Below, one piece after another: positions 1 to 9,886 of a DNA stretch of 64,000 nucleotides. A program made the translations under genes and the position numbers. Numbering within the stretch: the stretch's first letter is position 1; every line of letters starts with the position of its first letter. The notes beneath the pieces are model-generated. The model saw nothing but the letters and a program-made list of their open reading frames with translations. It made no database searches and had not been told where the DNA came from. The stretch is from Juglans regia. Its lineage: Eukaryota > Streptophyta > Magnoliopsida > Fagales > Juglandaceae. The stretch spans positions 36,371,250-36,435,249 of the forward strand of contig NC_049910.1 of assembly GCF_001411555.2 (NCBI RefSeq), read 5' to 3'.

Positions 1-545
1 GTCTTGTCATATGCTCTAAAGTCTAAACCAATGATAAAATATAATTAGTTAACCCCTGGAGTTGGCTGAAGTGATAAAGGCTTTGGTCTTTTATGATATG
101 CTTTCTTATATGCTTTTTGCTTAGGTGGGACTCTCGATTCTTGCGTCAGTGGTGCCCGTCCTCTCTGTAATGGGTACCATGCCATTAGCTTTAATGCGGT
201 GTGGTTCTTCAAAGTCATGTCTTTTGTGACATGTTAGTGAGTGCGCCCATCATCTGTGCACTTTGTTAGCGACAAAGGCTCCCGCCAGGGTCCTAGCTTG
301 CGTTCTATATCTGATCCTTTAATGTGGCATGGTTCTGTTGCTGTTTATGTGTGGAGAGTCGTGTTAGAGTGATTGTTTGTTCCGTCTTTCCACGTTGAAC
401 TTTTTCTTGCGTCGGTCCTAGGCCTCTTTCTTATCTTGATTGGTTGGGCTATTGGGCCTTTTGGAGTTGAGTCAAGCCTAGCCAGTGAAGAGTGAGAACA
501 TCCCTTCCAGTCCTAATGAGACGTAAGTTGTGAAAAGACTATTAA
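1..545. other. Unassigned non-coding stretch at window edge
   Basis: This stretch has a more even base composition than the AT-rich DNA that follows. No open frame, splice-bounded exon or recognisable repeat terminus was seen. It could be untranslated or transposon-internal sequence of something lying to the left of the window. Confidence 0.4.
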
Positions 546-735
546 TTATTAAAGTGCTATTTGGATAGTGAGTATAGTTGAAAATTGAATAAAATATTGT
601 TAAAATATTATTTTTTAATATTATTATTATTTTGAGATTTGAAAAAATTAAATTATTTATTATATTTTGTAAAAAAATTTAAAACATTGATGAGATGAGA
701 TGTGAGAAAACAATTCTTATATCCAAATCGGCCCA
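546..735 (+). repeat. Family A fold-back-type repeat (TGAGATGAG family), copy 1
   Basis: The copy starts at a 'TTTGGATAGTGAG' block. It runs through the family core (AAAATATTGTTAAAATATTA, TTATTATTATTTTGAGATTT) and ends near TGATGAGATGAGATGTGAG. The same core recurs at 782-1026, 16745-16940, 21169-21535, 43440-43625 and 62890-63120. It is non-coding. It is probably a non-autonomous DNA element or a single arm of one. Confidence 0.7.
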
Positions 736-781
736 AAAGTGTCGAAGTGAATCTCTCTAAATGGATTCTTAATGGTATTTC

Positions 782-1026
782 GTATCAATTTACATTTTGT
801 TTGTTTTCATAAATGATATGAGATGAGATGAGTTGATATTAAAATTAAAAAGTTGAATAAAATATTATTAGAATATATTTTTAATATTATTTTTGTTTTA
901 AGATTTAAAAAAGTTAAATTATTTATTTTATTTTGTATAAAAATTTGAAAAACTTATAATAATAAAATGAAAGATTTTTAAAATTTTCAAAATTTTAAAT
1001 TTTATTATTTGAAAGCAAATCAGCCT
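782..1026 (+). repeat. Family A repeat, copy 2
   Basis: Contains ATGAGATGAGATGAGTTGA, then the shared core (GTTGAATAAAATATTATTAG, ATTTATTTTATTTTGT). It is diverged from copy 1 and lies about 45 bp from it in the same orientation, so the two may be arms or separate insertions. Confidence 0.65.
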
Positions 1027-1047
1027 TGTTATGTTTTGGAAGTTGTT

Positions 1048-1648
1048 AGAGCATCCCCATCCGGATGCCTAAAATACTATTATTTCTAAATTATAGAGAA
1101 AATTATAGGAAAAAGCTCAAAAACCCCCTCCCATCCCATTCCCTATTTTAGGATTTTGATTTAGGAAATGAACAATAGTTCCCTATTCATCCCCTAAATC
1201 ATTTTTTATTAATATTTTATTCAAATAAATAAAATAAATTCTTTTTTCAATTAACTACATTTTCTCTTATACTCATATTTATTATACTTTTAAATAATAT
1301 TTTTAAAAATAATTTAAATAATTACTAAAATATAAAAATAATAATTTTAAAAATATTATTAAACCCTTAAAAAATAATTTAAATTTTTATTTAAAATATT
1401 CACTATAATAATAGTTCAAAACATAAGAAAAAATATTAAGTAGTGAAGTTTGAAAATGGAAGTGAGAGAAAAAAGTAATAAAGAAATAATAGAAGAATAT
1501 TATTTTAATAGAATAGAGAAAGGATAGGGAATGTGATGTAGAATATTTTTTAAAAATAAATAAAATTTAGGATAAAATTATAGAAAGTGTCTTTTTTAAC
1601 TAAAATTTAAGAAAAAATTTAAAAAATCAGATGGAAATGCTCTTAAAA
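1048..1648. mobile_element. AT-rich MITE-like element with GAGCAT termini (family E)
   Basis: The left end reads TTAGAGCATCCCCAT and the right end reads ATGGAAATGCTCTTAAA, so the ends form an imperfect terminal inverted repeat around AT-rich non-coding DNA. A related element occupies 43856-44222 (AAGAGCATTCTCGTTAG), and a partial one starts near 18305. There is no coding capacity, so it is non-autonomous. Confidence 0.55.
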
Positions 1649-1842
1649 CGTAAAAGAAATGGTCAATCAAATTTACTACATGACTCGAACGCCAACAAAA
1701 AAAAAAAAAAAACAGTAAATAAATTAAAAAAAGTAGAGGTTTCCCGTGAACTGTCAAGGTGTCAGAAGAACAGTGACCGGTGGGCGGGGAAACATATAAA
1801 CAGCCTGTACAGAAATCAACCTTTTTTGTGGGGCCCTCACGC

Positions 1843-2148
1843 ACACACGTGTGAGGGCAACGGTGGACTCTGTCTCCTTCCAGCAAGACAGCGCCGTGCC
1901 CGACGATCTCGAGTTTAGCCACGTGGCGTGCCGCGGTCGGACAGGAACTCCGGATCTCAAAATCTTCTTTTTATTGAAATGCGGACTTGGGAAGGCCGCC
2001 TAACGTATTCCGATCGTTCGTTGAGCTGTCTGTAATAAAATCAAGTGGTCCGTGGTCCCCCACGTGTCACAATTCGCGATTTCACCAAACATGGGGCCCA
2101 AGTGGTCATCACTTCGACGTTTTGATGTGTGGTCCCCCACCTTGTCGG
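1843..2148. promoter_or_regulatory. GC-rich cluster of G-boxes and TCP-type motifs
   Basis: A GC-rich island in AT-rich surroundings holds three CACGTG G-boxes, at 1846-1851, 1920-1925 (inside the palindrome GCCACGTGGC) and 2061-2066 (CACGTGTC, ABRE-like). The 12-mer GTGGTCCCCCAC occurs twice, at 2052-2063 and 2129-2140, and contains the class II TCP consensus GTGGNCCC. A TGTCGG high-affinity ARF-type site lies at 2143-2148, with an inverted copy at 2267-2272. G-boxes are known bZIP/bHLH sites. The island lies 1.5-1.8 kb upstream of the AUX/IAA start codon, so it could be its distal promoter or the promoter of an unseen non-coding transcript. Motif presence is seen; function is inferred. Confidence 0.5.
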
Positions 2149-2272
2149 ACTGTCGTTGGGAGCACCTAGGTCGTGGGTCCTACTCCGTAGGATAATAATT
2201 TCGGGCGATATGATCGTGAAGATGACTTTTTTTGGGTCGATGGGGATTAATTGGGAATTGTCCGACCCGACA

Positions 2273-3440
2273 AAAACTCAACTCGCGAGTTTTCTTGATT
2301 AATAAATATTTGGTCAGTTTTGTGTTTTTGTTTTCCCCTACGCATTTTTCTAACGAGAGAGACTATTTTGTCTGTTATCTTTCTTCTTCTTATTTTTCTA
2401 AGTTCAAAGGATTTGATTATTATGTGATGTCGTATATATAAATAAATAAATAATATTTACAGTGTAGAGTATCCTCAACATCTGATTTAGGGACGGACAA
2501 ATTGAGATCTAATCAGTTGTATTTAAGTAGTGAGATATTTTTAAATATTTTATAAATTATAATAATAAAAAAATAAAAAAATAATAAATAATAATAAAAT
2601 ATTATGAGAATATTTGAAATATTTTTAATACCCAATCAATTAAAATTGATCCTAAACCAACCCAAAAGAGTAACACTTAGTATAATATATATTATACTAG
2701 TATTTTATTCTTACTATCTTATGTTAATTTGACGTGGTTATTTTTTTGAAAGTTCGATCAAAGACCTATAGATGGTGTAACATCAAATGAAATTGTAGTT
2801 TCTACCATTTTCCAGCTTACTTCAAGCTCCCAACCCCACCAAAAAAGGTACAGAAGGTCGACCCAGAAACCTTATTCATGATGGTTTATCTGAGGGTCAC
2901 TTTTTTTTTTCCCTTTCTTTTCTAAAGCTAATATGGTAAAGAAAAAAAGAATATGGTGACCACTCATGTTTCATTCAGTAATAGAAAACATCAGATTGTT
3001 TGTCATGGTATTGTTCCTATCAATGCAAAACAAAAAATGAAAAAATTAAGTTTTGTTAGGAATATTGCACGTTTTTTTTTTCTCTGAAAAAAAAAATTAT
3101 GTCGATGATTGGGTTCAAAGATTTATTTTTTATAGTTTAAGGATAGAAATTCAAAGAGAAATACCTCCAAGAAAGAAATTGTTAAAAGAATTCTTTCCAG
3201 AAGTAAGATTTTTATTTTTTGGTTGGGGTTGGATGCTAAAGATTCGTTGATGGGGGCGCATAAACCAGACAGGTGGGCCACACTGCAATCACTACTCTTA
3301 CCTCCCAAGCACATCCTTTTCCTCCGTCACCATCACCATCACTGCCTCCCCCACCACACCAACCCTACCTTTTTCTTCCATCCTTTGCTTCCTTCCTTTC
3401 CCAATACCCACCAAACACAGCCCTGACGGTTCTCTTATTT
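2273..3440. other. AUX/IAA upstream region without genes
   Basis: AT-rich DNA with short A and T runs. From about 3290 a pyrimidine-rich stretch leads into the proximal promoter. No gene-like open frame was supported here. Confidence 0.5.
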
Positions 3441-3448
3441 TCTCTAGT

Positions 3449-3454
3449 TGTCTC
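3449..3454 (+). promoter_or_regulatory. Auxin response element TGTCTC
   Basis: TGTCTC, the classical ARF-binding AuxRE, lies 159 bp upstream of the AUX/IAA start codon. Another exact TGTCTC is at 1871-1876. AUX/IAA genes are usually auxin-inducible through such sites. A six-base match alone is weak evidence. Confidence 0.45.
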
Positions 3455-3490
3455 CCTTCCTTTCCCTTTTCCTTTTCTTGGCCCCTTCAA

Positions 3491-3498
3491 TATTTAAG
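3491..3498 (+). promoter_or_regulatory. TATA-like element of the AUX/IAA gene
   Basis: TATTTAAG lies 115-122 bp before the start codon and just after a polypyrimidine promoter tract. It is a plausible but non-canonical TATA box. Confidence 0.4.
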
Positions 3499-3612
3499 CC
3501 TCTCTTAAACCCCCTGTCCCCTTCTCTATCATCTGCCTCGGTCTTGTTCTTATTCTTTAAAAATCTCTTCTGGGTCTGTCTGGGAGCTTCTACAAGCTAC
3601 AAAGATTTTTCA

Positions 3613-6600
3613 ATGCAGGGTGTTGTTGGTGGTGGTGTTGGAGCGGTATCTGGAGGAGGAGGATCTAGTACAAGTGGTGCGTCGATGTCCACGGTGTCAA
3701 ATGAGGACAACCTGGTCTTGTCCTCTGAGGATTCATCTTCTTGCCTGGATGAGTCTGAGCTTGAGCTGGGTCTTGGATTGAGTCTTGGTGTTGGTATGGG
3801 TGCTTGCAAGGCCCAACAAAGTCTAAGGGGTGGTCAATATGCTCGGATTTTGACGGCCAAGGATTTTCCTTACGTGGGTTCTTCAGCTTCAGCTTCAGTT
3901 TCTTCATCTTCATCCTCATCATCGTCGTCCTCTTCTTCTTCTTTGAGCAGAGCTAATGTAGCTGGGACAAAGAGAAGTGCTGATTCTGTTGCTGCTGCTA
4001 ATGGTGCCAGGTAGTAGGATTTTAGGATTATAGCATATGCTTTTTTTTTGCCCTTTTTTCTAACCCAGATTACTTAGGCTTAGTATTTTTATTGTTTCCT
4101 TTAGTTTCTTTGCTTTCTGCTAAATGTATTCTGAGTTGTGTTTATTTAATGAATTGTTCTATTATTTTGTGGTTTCAAGATATGTACTTTATGTGCTTTT
4201 AATCAAGTTAAATTACTCTGCTTGTCATTTCATGACCTGGATCTGTACTGTGTTTTTTCTCCAATCTTCTTTTCTGACTTTGTTTAAATCACCGATTAAT
4301 TTCGTGATTTCTGATTTTTTTTATTGGATTTGGGGGATCTGATTCTCATGAACATATGTGCCTTTTTTTTTGCCTGCCTTTATTTTGGGGTTTTATTCAC
4401 ATACACAACCGAGTTCGCTTATCTGAGATTTTATATGCAATTCTAGTTACCCCATACGTCCTGTTTGGGAATCTATCCGAGAGGAAGCTCCAAAAGTTCT
4501 CATTCCCTTTTCACTCGTCTCCTAACTATCTTTACATCTGCTTCCATTTGCATTACAGGTTGATTATATTAATAGACCTTAATTGACAAAAATGTGTCAA
4601 CTGGCACATTTTAGGTTCTGTCATTTTGGTCACTTGAGAGTCTTTGCTGTGCCTATATCGCCTATATCCTAAGATTTAGGTTATGGCAACCTTGGGGTTT
4701 TGTACACTGCTTTACCCTTGTCTTTTCGAAGACCCATGATTTCTATTTATCAGAATAAAAAATTGAGCAATCCGGCAAATAGTTAATCCCCAATTTTAAC
4801 CTAAAACAACTTGGAGTAAGAATCATCTAAAATTACCTCTCATTATAAGGATTCCCATATTGTTCCAAATTGATTTGTTGACAAATAAACATATGATCTG
4901 AGGTCTTATTTAATACCCAGTTTGATTTTTTCATTGCATTTGATGCAATTGTTGAAACCATACAAGATGAGCGTGGACGTACAATTTCAAAACTTGTCCC
5001 TTTTTTTTGGGGGGGAGTGGGGGAGGGCCCTGCCTGTCAGCACCGTCCACAGAAGTTAGCTTTTAGACCAATGGTGTAGAATTTTCCAGCATCATTGTCC
5101 TGGCTGGAGTTGTTGCATTTTATATATTTCTTAGAAACAATAATGGAGCTGAACTTAAAGTTTTGCTGGTCACGGTAAAAAGATTATAAATGTGATCGTG
5201 ATGCTGTTAGAAGCAGTCCACCCCATTTGAAAACTTATCTGGTAACATCTGAAATTTTGAGTCAAATTTTTTATAATTTAAGATTATTCCTTGTGCTGTA
5301 GATTTTTGGCAGTATCATGCCTATTTCCATAAGGCCCATTAGTTTCTTTAAGTCACTTTTTGGGATCTAATCATTTTTTTTATTGGTTCTAATCACTTGT
5401 CTTTAAGAAGCAAGAAAATCTTTCCATGTATAAAACAGTTTATTTTTCGGTTATTCTCGCTGTATTGGTTTTTTTTTTTTTTTTTTAAACTCTGGATCTT
5501 TCTATTTGTGCTACATCTTATTAGTTTTGGTGATTGCATTTCAGCAACCTATTTATCTTAGTTTTGTTTTCTTCACTGATGGGACTGTTATTATATTTTT
5601 AAAGCAGTCAGGTTGTTGGATGGCCGCCAATAAGAGCATATAGAATGAATAGCTTGGTCAACCAAGCAAAACTACCAGCCACTGAAGTATTCAACTCTCT
5701 GATTGTAAAAAGTAGAAACAGTAATCCCGCAGTTGGAAAGGGAACTAGCAGTGCCTGCGTTAATGCTAAAGAAAAGGGACAATTAAGAAGTTCTCTGTTT
5801 GTGAAGGTGAATATGGATGGAATTCCTATAGGAAGGAAGGTGGATCTGAGCTCACACAGATGCTATGAAACCTTGGCGCAAAAACTGGAAGATATGTTTG
5901 CGACATCAAGTACGATAATGAACTCAAGACGTGAGTGCTCCATATACCTTGTATTTTGAACTTCAAGGATTGATTATATGGTTTCAAAAGCTATGTCTCT
6001 GCTGATCTCTATTAGCTTTGGTGTCATTGTGTCTCAGCTAACAGGGGATCTGACTAAAAAATGAAAATTTAGATCCAAATGGATAGTTTTAGATCTATGT
6101 TCAATGGTTATATTCTTGAGAATAAATATAAGGGATCGTGTGCTAAATTAACTTGTCAGATATTATACGAGCCAACGTTTTGAGCTACACTTTTAACTCT
6201 TTTGGCTTCAGTTTTTGCCCCCGATCAGTACAAATTCCTAATGTTTGTGACCCATTGCCAAAACTTTTCCAGTAAGTTTTAGATTTCATGTAGGAAAAAT
6301 CAAAAGTTCTCTAAATTTTGAAGTAAAAATTGAAGCTAAATTTGAAATCTAAGAGATTATTTCATTACAGGAAATCCTTCTTTATTGTTTGTTTGATCTT
6401 TCTGAGTGGTTAATCTGTGTTTAGGATCAGGTGGAGAGGAACATGACATGATGGTTGAAGCAACAAGACCATCAAAATTGCTGGATGGATCATCAGGGTT
6501 TGTGCTCACATATGAAGATAAAGAGGGAGACTGGATGCTTGTTGGAGATGTTCCTTGGGGGTACGTGTAATATGTTTCATTTGATTACTTGGCCTAAGAA

Positions 6601-7584
6601 ATCACCTTCTTGAGGATAGGGTTCTCAATAACGTGATTTTGTTATGCCCCACAAGTATTTAATTTGTTACTTTTGTCACCTTGGCATTGCCTAGATGCAG
6701 GTAGTGGTTAGGCAATGTGACAATAACTAGTTTTAACTCATGAAATTGAGTTGGTTAATAAAAACATGCAAGATAGGAGTGCAAATTACTTGCAGGCATT
6801 AGTTTCATCGATGGCATGTTCAAATTGTATTTATTTTGATTAAAAACTGAACAATTAATCTCATCCCAGTTACTTTTCATTCAATTTCTTCGTGCCACAG
6901 TCGGTACCCTGAGTTCATTGTCATATAATGAATTCATGAGTTATGCTCTTGAGAAATACAAGGAAGAGACTACTATAATGTCAATGGTATATACCCCCTG
7001 CTTGGCAAAAAAATGGTATGTACCCCTGAATAATGAGACTTTTGCTGCAGAGTCTCAAAGTTCCAGGTTATCTAGGTGGGGAGAGCTCCAATGAGGTGCT
7101 CTCTTGATATCCTATCGTCTATGTTTGGTGTGTGGACATTCTAGGTTTCATCCTATTCTTGGACAAATGAAAGAATAGAGAATGTGGGGGCATTGGACTG
7201 GGTATAAATGAATGCAGAGACTAAATAAATAAATCATCGGGCGGAAAAATGGTCCAAATACTTGTCTTCTTTTAGCAAGTTTTATGTTCACTTGGATTTA
7301 TTAATCTCTGGCCTTGCTATTAGTCACTCTGGTCTTATTGTCATACTCTTTTCTTACATTCTTTAAATTGCATTCAGGATGTTCATCAACTCCGTGAGGA
7401 GGCTAAGAATTATGAGGGCATCTGAAGCTAATGGACTTGGTAAGTAGATTTGCAATGAAACCGAAGATTGAGATTTCGAAGATGCAGTATCACTTTAACT
7501 TGATACTATCCTGTTAAATCAACTCTTAATGCAGCTCCAAGGTCAGAAGAAAGTAATGGGGGGCAAAGGATCAAGCCCATCTAG
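3613..7584 (+). CDS. IAA11: AUX/IAA auxin-responsive repressor, IAA11-like
   Basis: Coding exons: 3613-4010, 5608-5930, 6425-6560, 7378-7439 and 7535-7584 (969 nt, 322 aa). All introns are GT-AG and phases agree. This is a nuclear repressor that binds ARFs and TOPLESS and is degraded through TIR1/AFB-auxin. Domain I is the EAR motif LELGLGLSL (residues 50-58). A long serine tract spans about residues 86-112, then KRSAD near 120. The domain II degron is QVVGWPPIR (134-142). The PB1 domain (III/IV, about 195-305) has the basic-face FVKVNMDG (Lys199) and the acidic OPCA stretch [16 protein letters not shown] (270-285). The basic end [13 protein letters not shown] follows. An upstream in-frame ATG at 3448 precedes the TATA-like element, so 3613 is preferred. 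The degron context [13 protein letters not shown] fits IAA11 better than IAA12/13, from recalled Arabidopsis sequences. The glycine-rich N-terminus is longer than in Arabidopsis. Confidence 0.95.
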
Positions 7585-8055
7585 ACCTTGGTTTTCGAAA
7601 CTTTAGCAATGGATGATATTTGGCTTGAAAGTGATATAATACCAAAATAGAGAAATGCTGCATAGTCAAAGCTTTTTGAAAAGTAAATGGCTGGCTGATC
7701 CACGGCTCTTCTGTTTGTTTTGGGGGTGCTCTTCATCAAATATGTATAATGCAGTATACATATTTTTTTTTCAATTCAGTTGTTTTTGTTACAATTCTCC
7801 TGGGAGGGAGTTCTCTTCTCTCCCTGCTTTTTGGAAGCAACTGACATATCTTAGTTTTCAATATCCTACTGTTATACAAAAAAATGCAGTACCGTTCAGT
7901 AAATATTGGTTGGTTATGCTGTAAATGTGAGTGTTTGGTTTGCTTTTTTCTTTCAAGTTTTCTGCACGCCAAAAAAGGCTTGTTTTAATTTCCTCCTCCT
8001 GGCTACAGGAGATTTTTTTCTTTATAAGGAGGTAGAGGAGGTATTAGATTTCTTA
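7585..8055 (+). other. 3' flank / 3' UTR of the AUX/IAA gene
   Basis: AT- and T-rich sequence follows the stop codon at 7582-7584. No strong AATAAA signal appears before the MITE at 8056; the nearest ATGAATAAATA lies inside that element. The small open frames here have no family resemblance. Confidence 0.4.
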
Positions 8056-8236
8056 ATGAGAAATGATACTTGTAGTTATAAATGTGCAAATATCTTGTAA
8101 ATTATTTTGAAAAAAAATGAATAAATATGGAATCAATATGAAAAAAATTAATGTTTTAATAGTGGATCTTACTCTTTTTCAAAGTGACTGCACGACGTTT
8201 GTGTACTTTATGACTACATGTAGTATTACTCTTTCT
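8056..8236 (+). mobile_element. Family B short fold-back MITE, copy 1
   Basis: About 180 bp. The left part reads AATGATACTTGTAGTTATAA ... GTGCAAATATCTTG, the middle is AT-rich, and the right part reads ACTCTTTTTCAAAGTGACTG, CACGACGTTTGTG, TATGACTACATGTAGTATTA. The two halves are roughly inverted copies. At least eleven more copies lie in this window, in both orientations. Confidence 0.75.
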
Positions 8237-8839
8237 TAATTGGGGATACTTTTTCCACCTTCAAGATTTATGTAACCCATGGGACTTGATTAAATAGCTG
8301 AAGATTTCACACAAAATGTACGCAGGTGGACAAAATATCAATAGAAATATATAAATTTATAAAAGTTTTTATTATGATTATCCAATTTGATTGTGAAAAT
8401 ATAATTTTATATTCAAGATCATGAATTCAGGATTGGTAATGATGGTTGGGAAGATATTGGAATGAGTAACTAGTTTAAACTTGGGGTGCTCTTCATCAAT
8501 TATGTATAATGATGATTTATTTTGCCAGAATACTTTTTCAACTTGGGTTGGTGAGTAACTAACTAGTTTAAAGTTTGGTAGGAGGGATGTATTTCAGGGG
8601 AAGGATTTTGTCACAAACTGAAAGTAATAGCAGAATGAGATAGATGCCTGCAACCAACTTCGAATGATTCAGAGTAATGATTTTGTCACAAACTGAGAGT
8701 AATGTACAAGTATGAAATGGCCTTGCCTTCAACCAACCTCGAATGATTCCAGCATTGGTAAGAGGATGGTGACATGGCTATCTGTGTTATTCCCTTGTAA
8801 TGAGCATGAAGCAATGGAAAAGGCCAGATTATTTGATGA

Positions 8840-9008
8840 GCAATGCTAGATACAGTCCCCATTTGGGGACTGCAATACAAGCATAGGCAATTTTATCTTT
8901 AATTTTTTTAAAAATTACAAAACTATCCCTCCTGAAATGATGATTTTTCTCATTTAATAAAGGGCCTGCACATGCAGTCCCTAAGTGGGGACTGCAAATA
9001 GAATTTCT
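8840..9008. mobile_element. Family C MITE (AGTCCCCATTTGGGGACT type), copy 1
   Basis: The left end carries the small palindrome AGTCCCCATTTGGGGACTGC. The right end carries CAGTCCCTAAGTGGGGACTG. The interior is AT-rich and non-coding. A second copy is at 17762-17935. Confidence 0.65.
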
Positions 9009-9886
9009 CTTATTTGATAGTCTCTACTTTTTCTCCGAGGCTTTGCCTCTCCTATTACTGTGAGGACATATAAATAAGTATTGACTTATAAGTAATTCTT
9101 TCAAAAACGATTTATGGACTATGTTGTCTTGAGACCACAAGGGAGTAACATAATAGAACTAGCTCATCTTCAGCTGTTAATTAACCCACATTTGAGGTAT
9201 CTAGAAAGTGGAATCTGCCTGCCGACTTAGGTTGCAGCCACGAGCAAAGTCCTCTCCACCTTCAGCACCTGCCGTGCCTCGCCCATCCGACTAGCTCTGC
9301 AACTGCAAATCAAACTGCCTTTGACATCTCCCAACTAAGTTCCAAAAAGCAGTAATGGTTTTTTGATACAAGGAAGCATACAAACCAGTTTGGAAATGTC
9401 ACATATATGCAATGAATCAGCAGTTCAGGAGCTTCAGAATTTAGATCCTCTCTCATTCTCTTTCATAGATGCTTAGCATCTATTGACACAAAAACTAATT
9501 AGATAATGAGCAAATCGACAGATCTCTGACTGAGAAAGTTGCCACTTAAATTTTATCATGATGAACAAGTTTGAAACATCAAAGTCATACAACGACTAAT
9601 ATTGAAGACAAGCTGGAGATGAATACAGGAAATCAATGAAATGAACAAAGATTGTTCGAGTCTGACTATACCTAGTATTCGGTTTTTCTTCCCCACTAGT
9701 AAAACTTCTGTATTTTTATGGGTGGTAGACCCTGAAGGAAAAAAAAGATTTAAGGGCCGACCTGTGGTCCTTTGGATTAAGTAGCCACCATTTGATTTTG
9801 AACTATATACATATCCTAATGCGTAATAAATTACCCTTAGGAAATTGTCTTAACAATAAGAAGACACTCCCAACTAAATGAGGTGC
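9009..9886. other. Intergenic stretch downstream of TH2
   Basis: No supported gene or repeat. It presumably holds the TH2 3' UTR, since TH2 ends at 9887 on the minus strand. Confidence 0.4.

Noticed and set aside
3448..3612. N-terminal extension of the AUX/IAA frame from an upstream ATG
   Set aside because: The 55 residues are hydrophobic and match no AUX/IAA family member. The ATG lies before the TATA-like element, so this is promoter or leader DNA read through.
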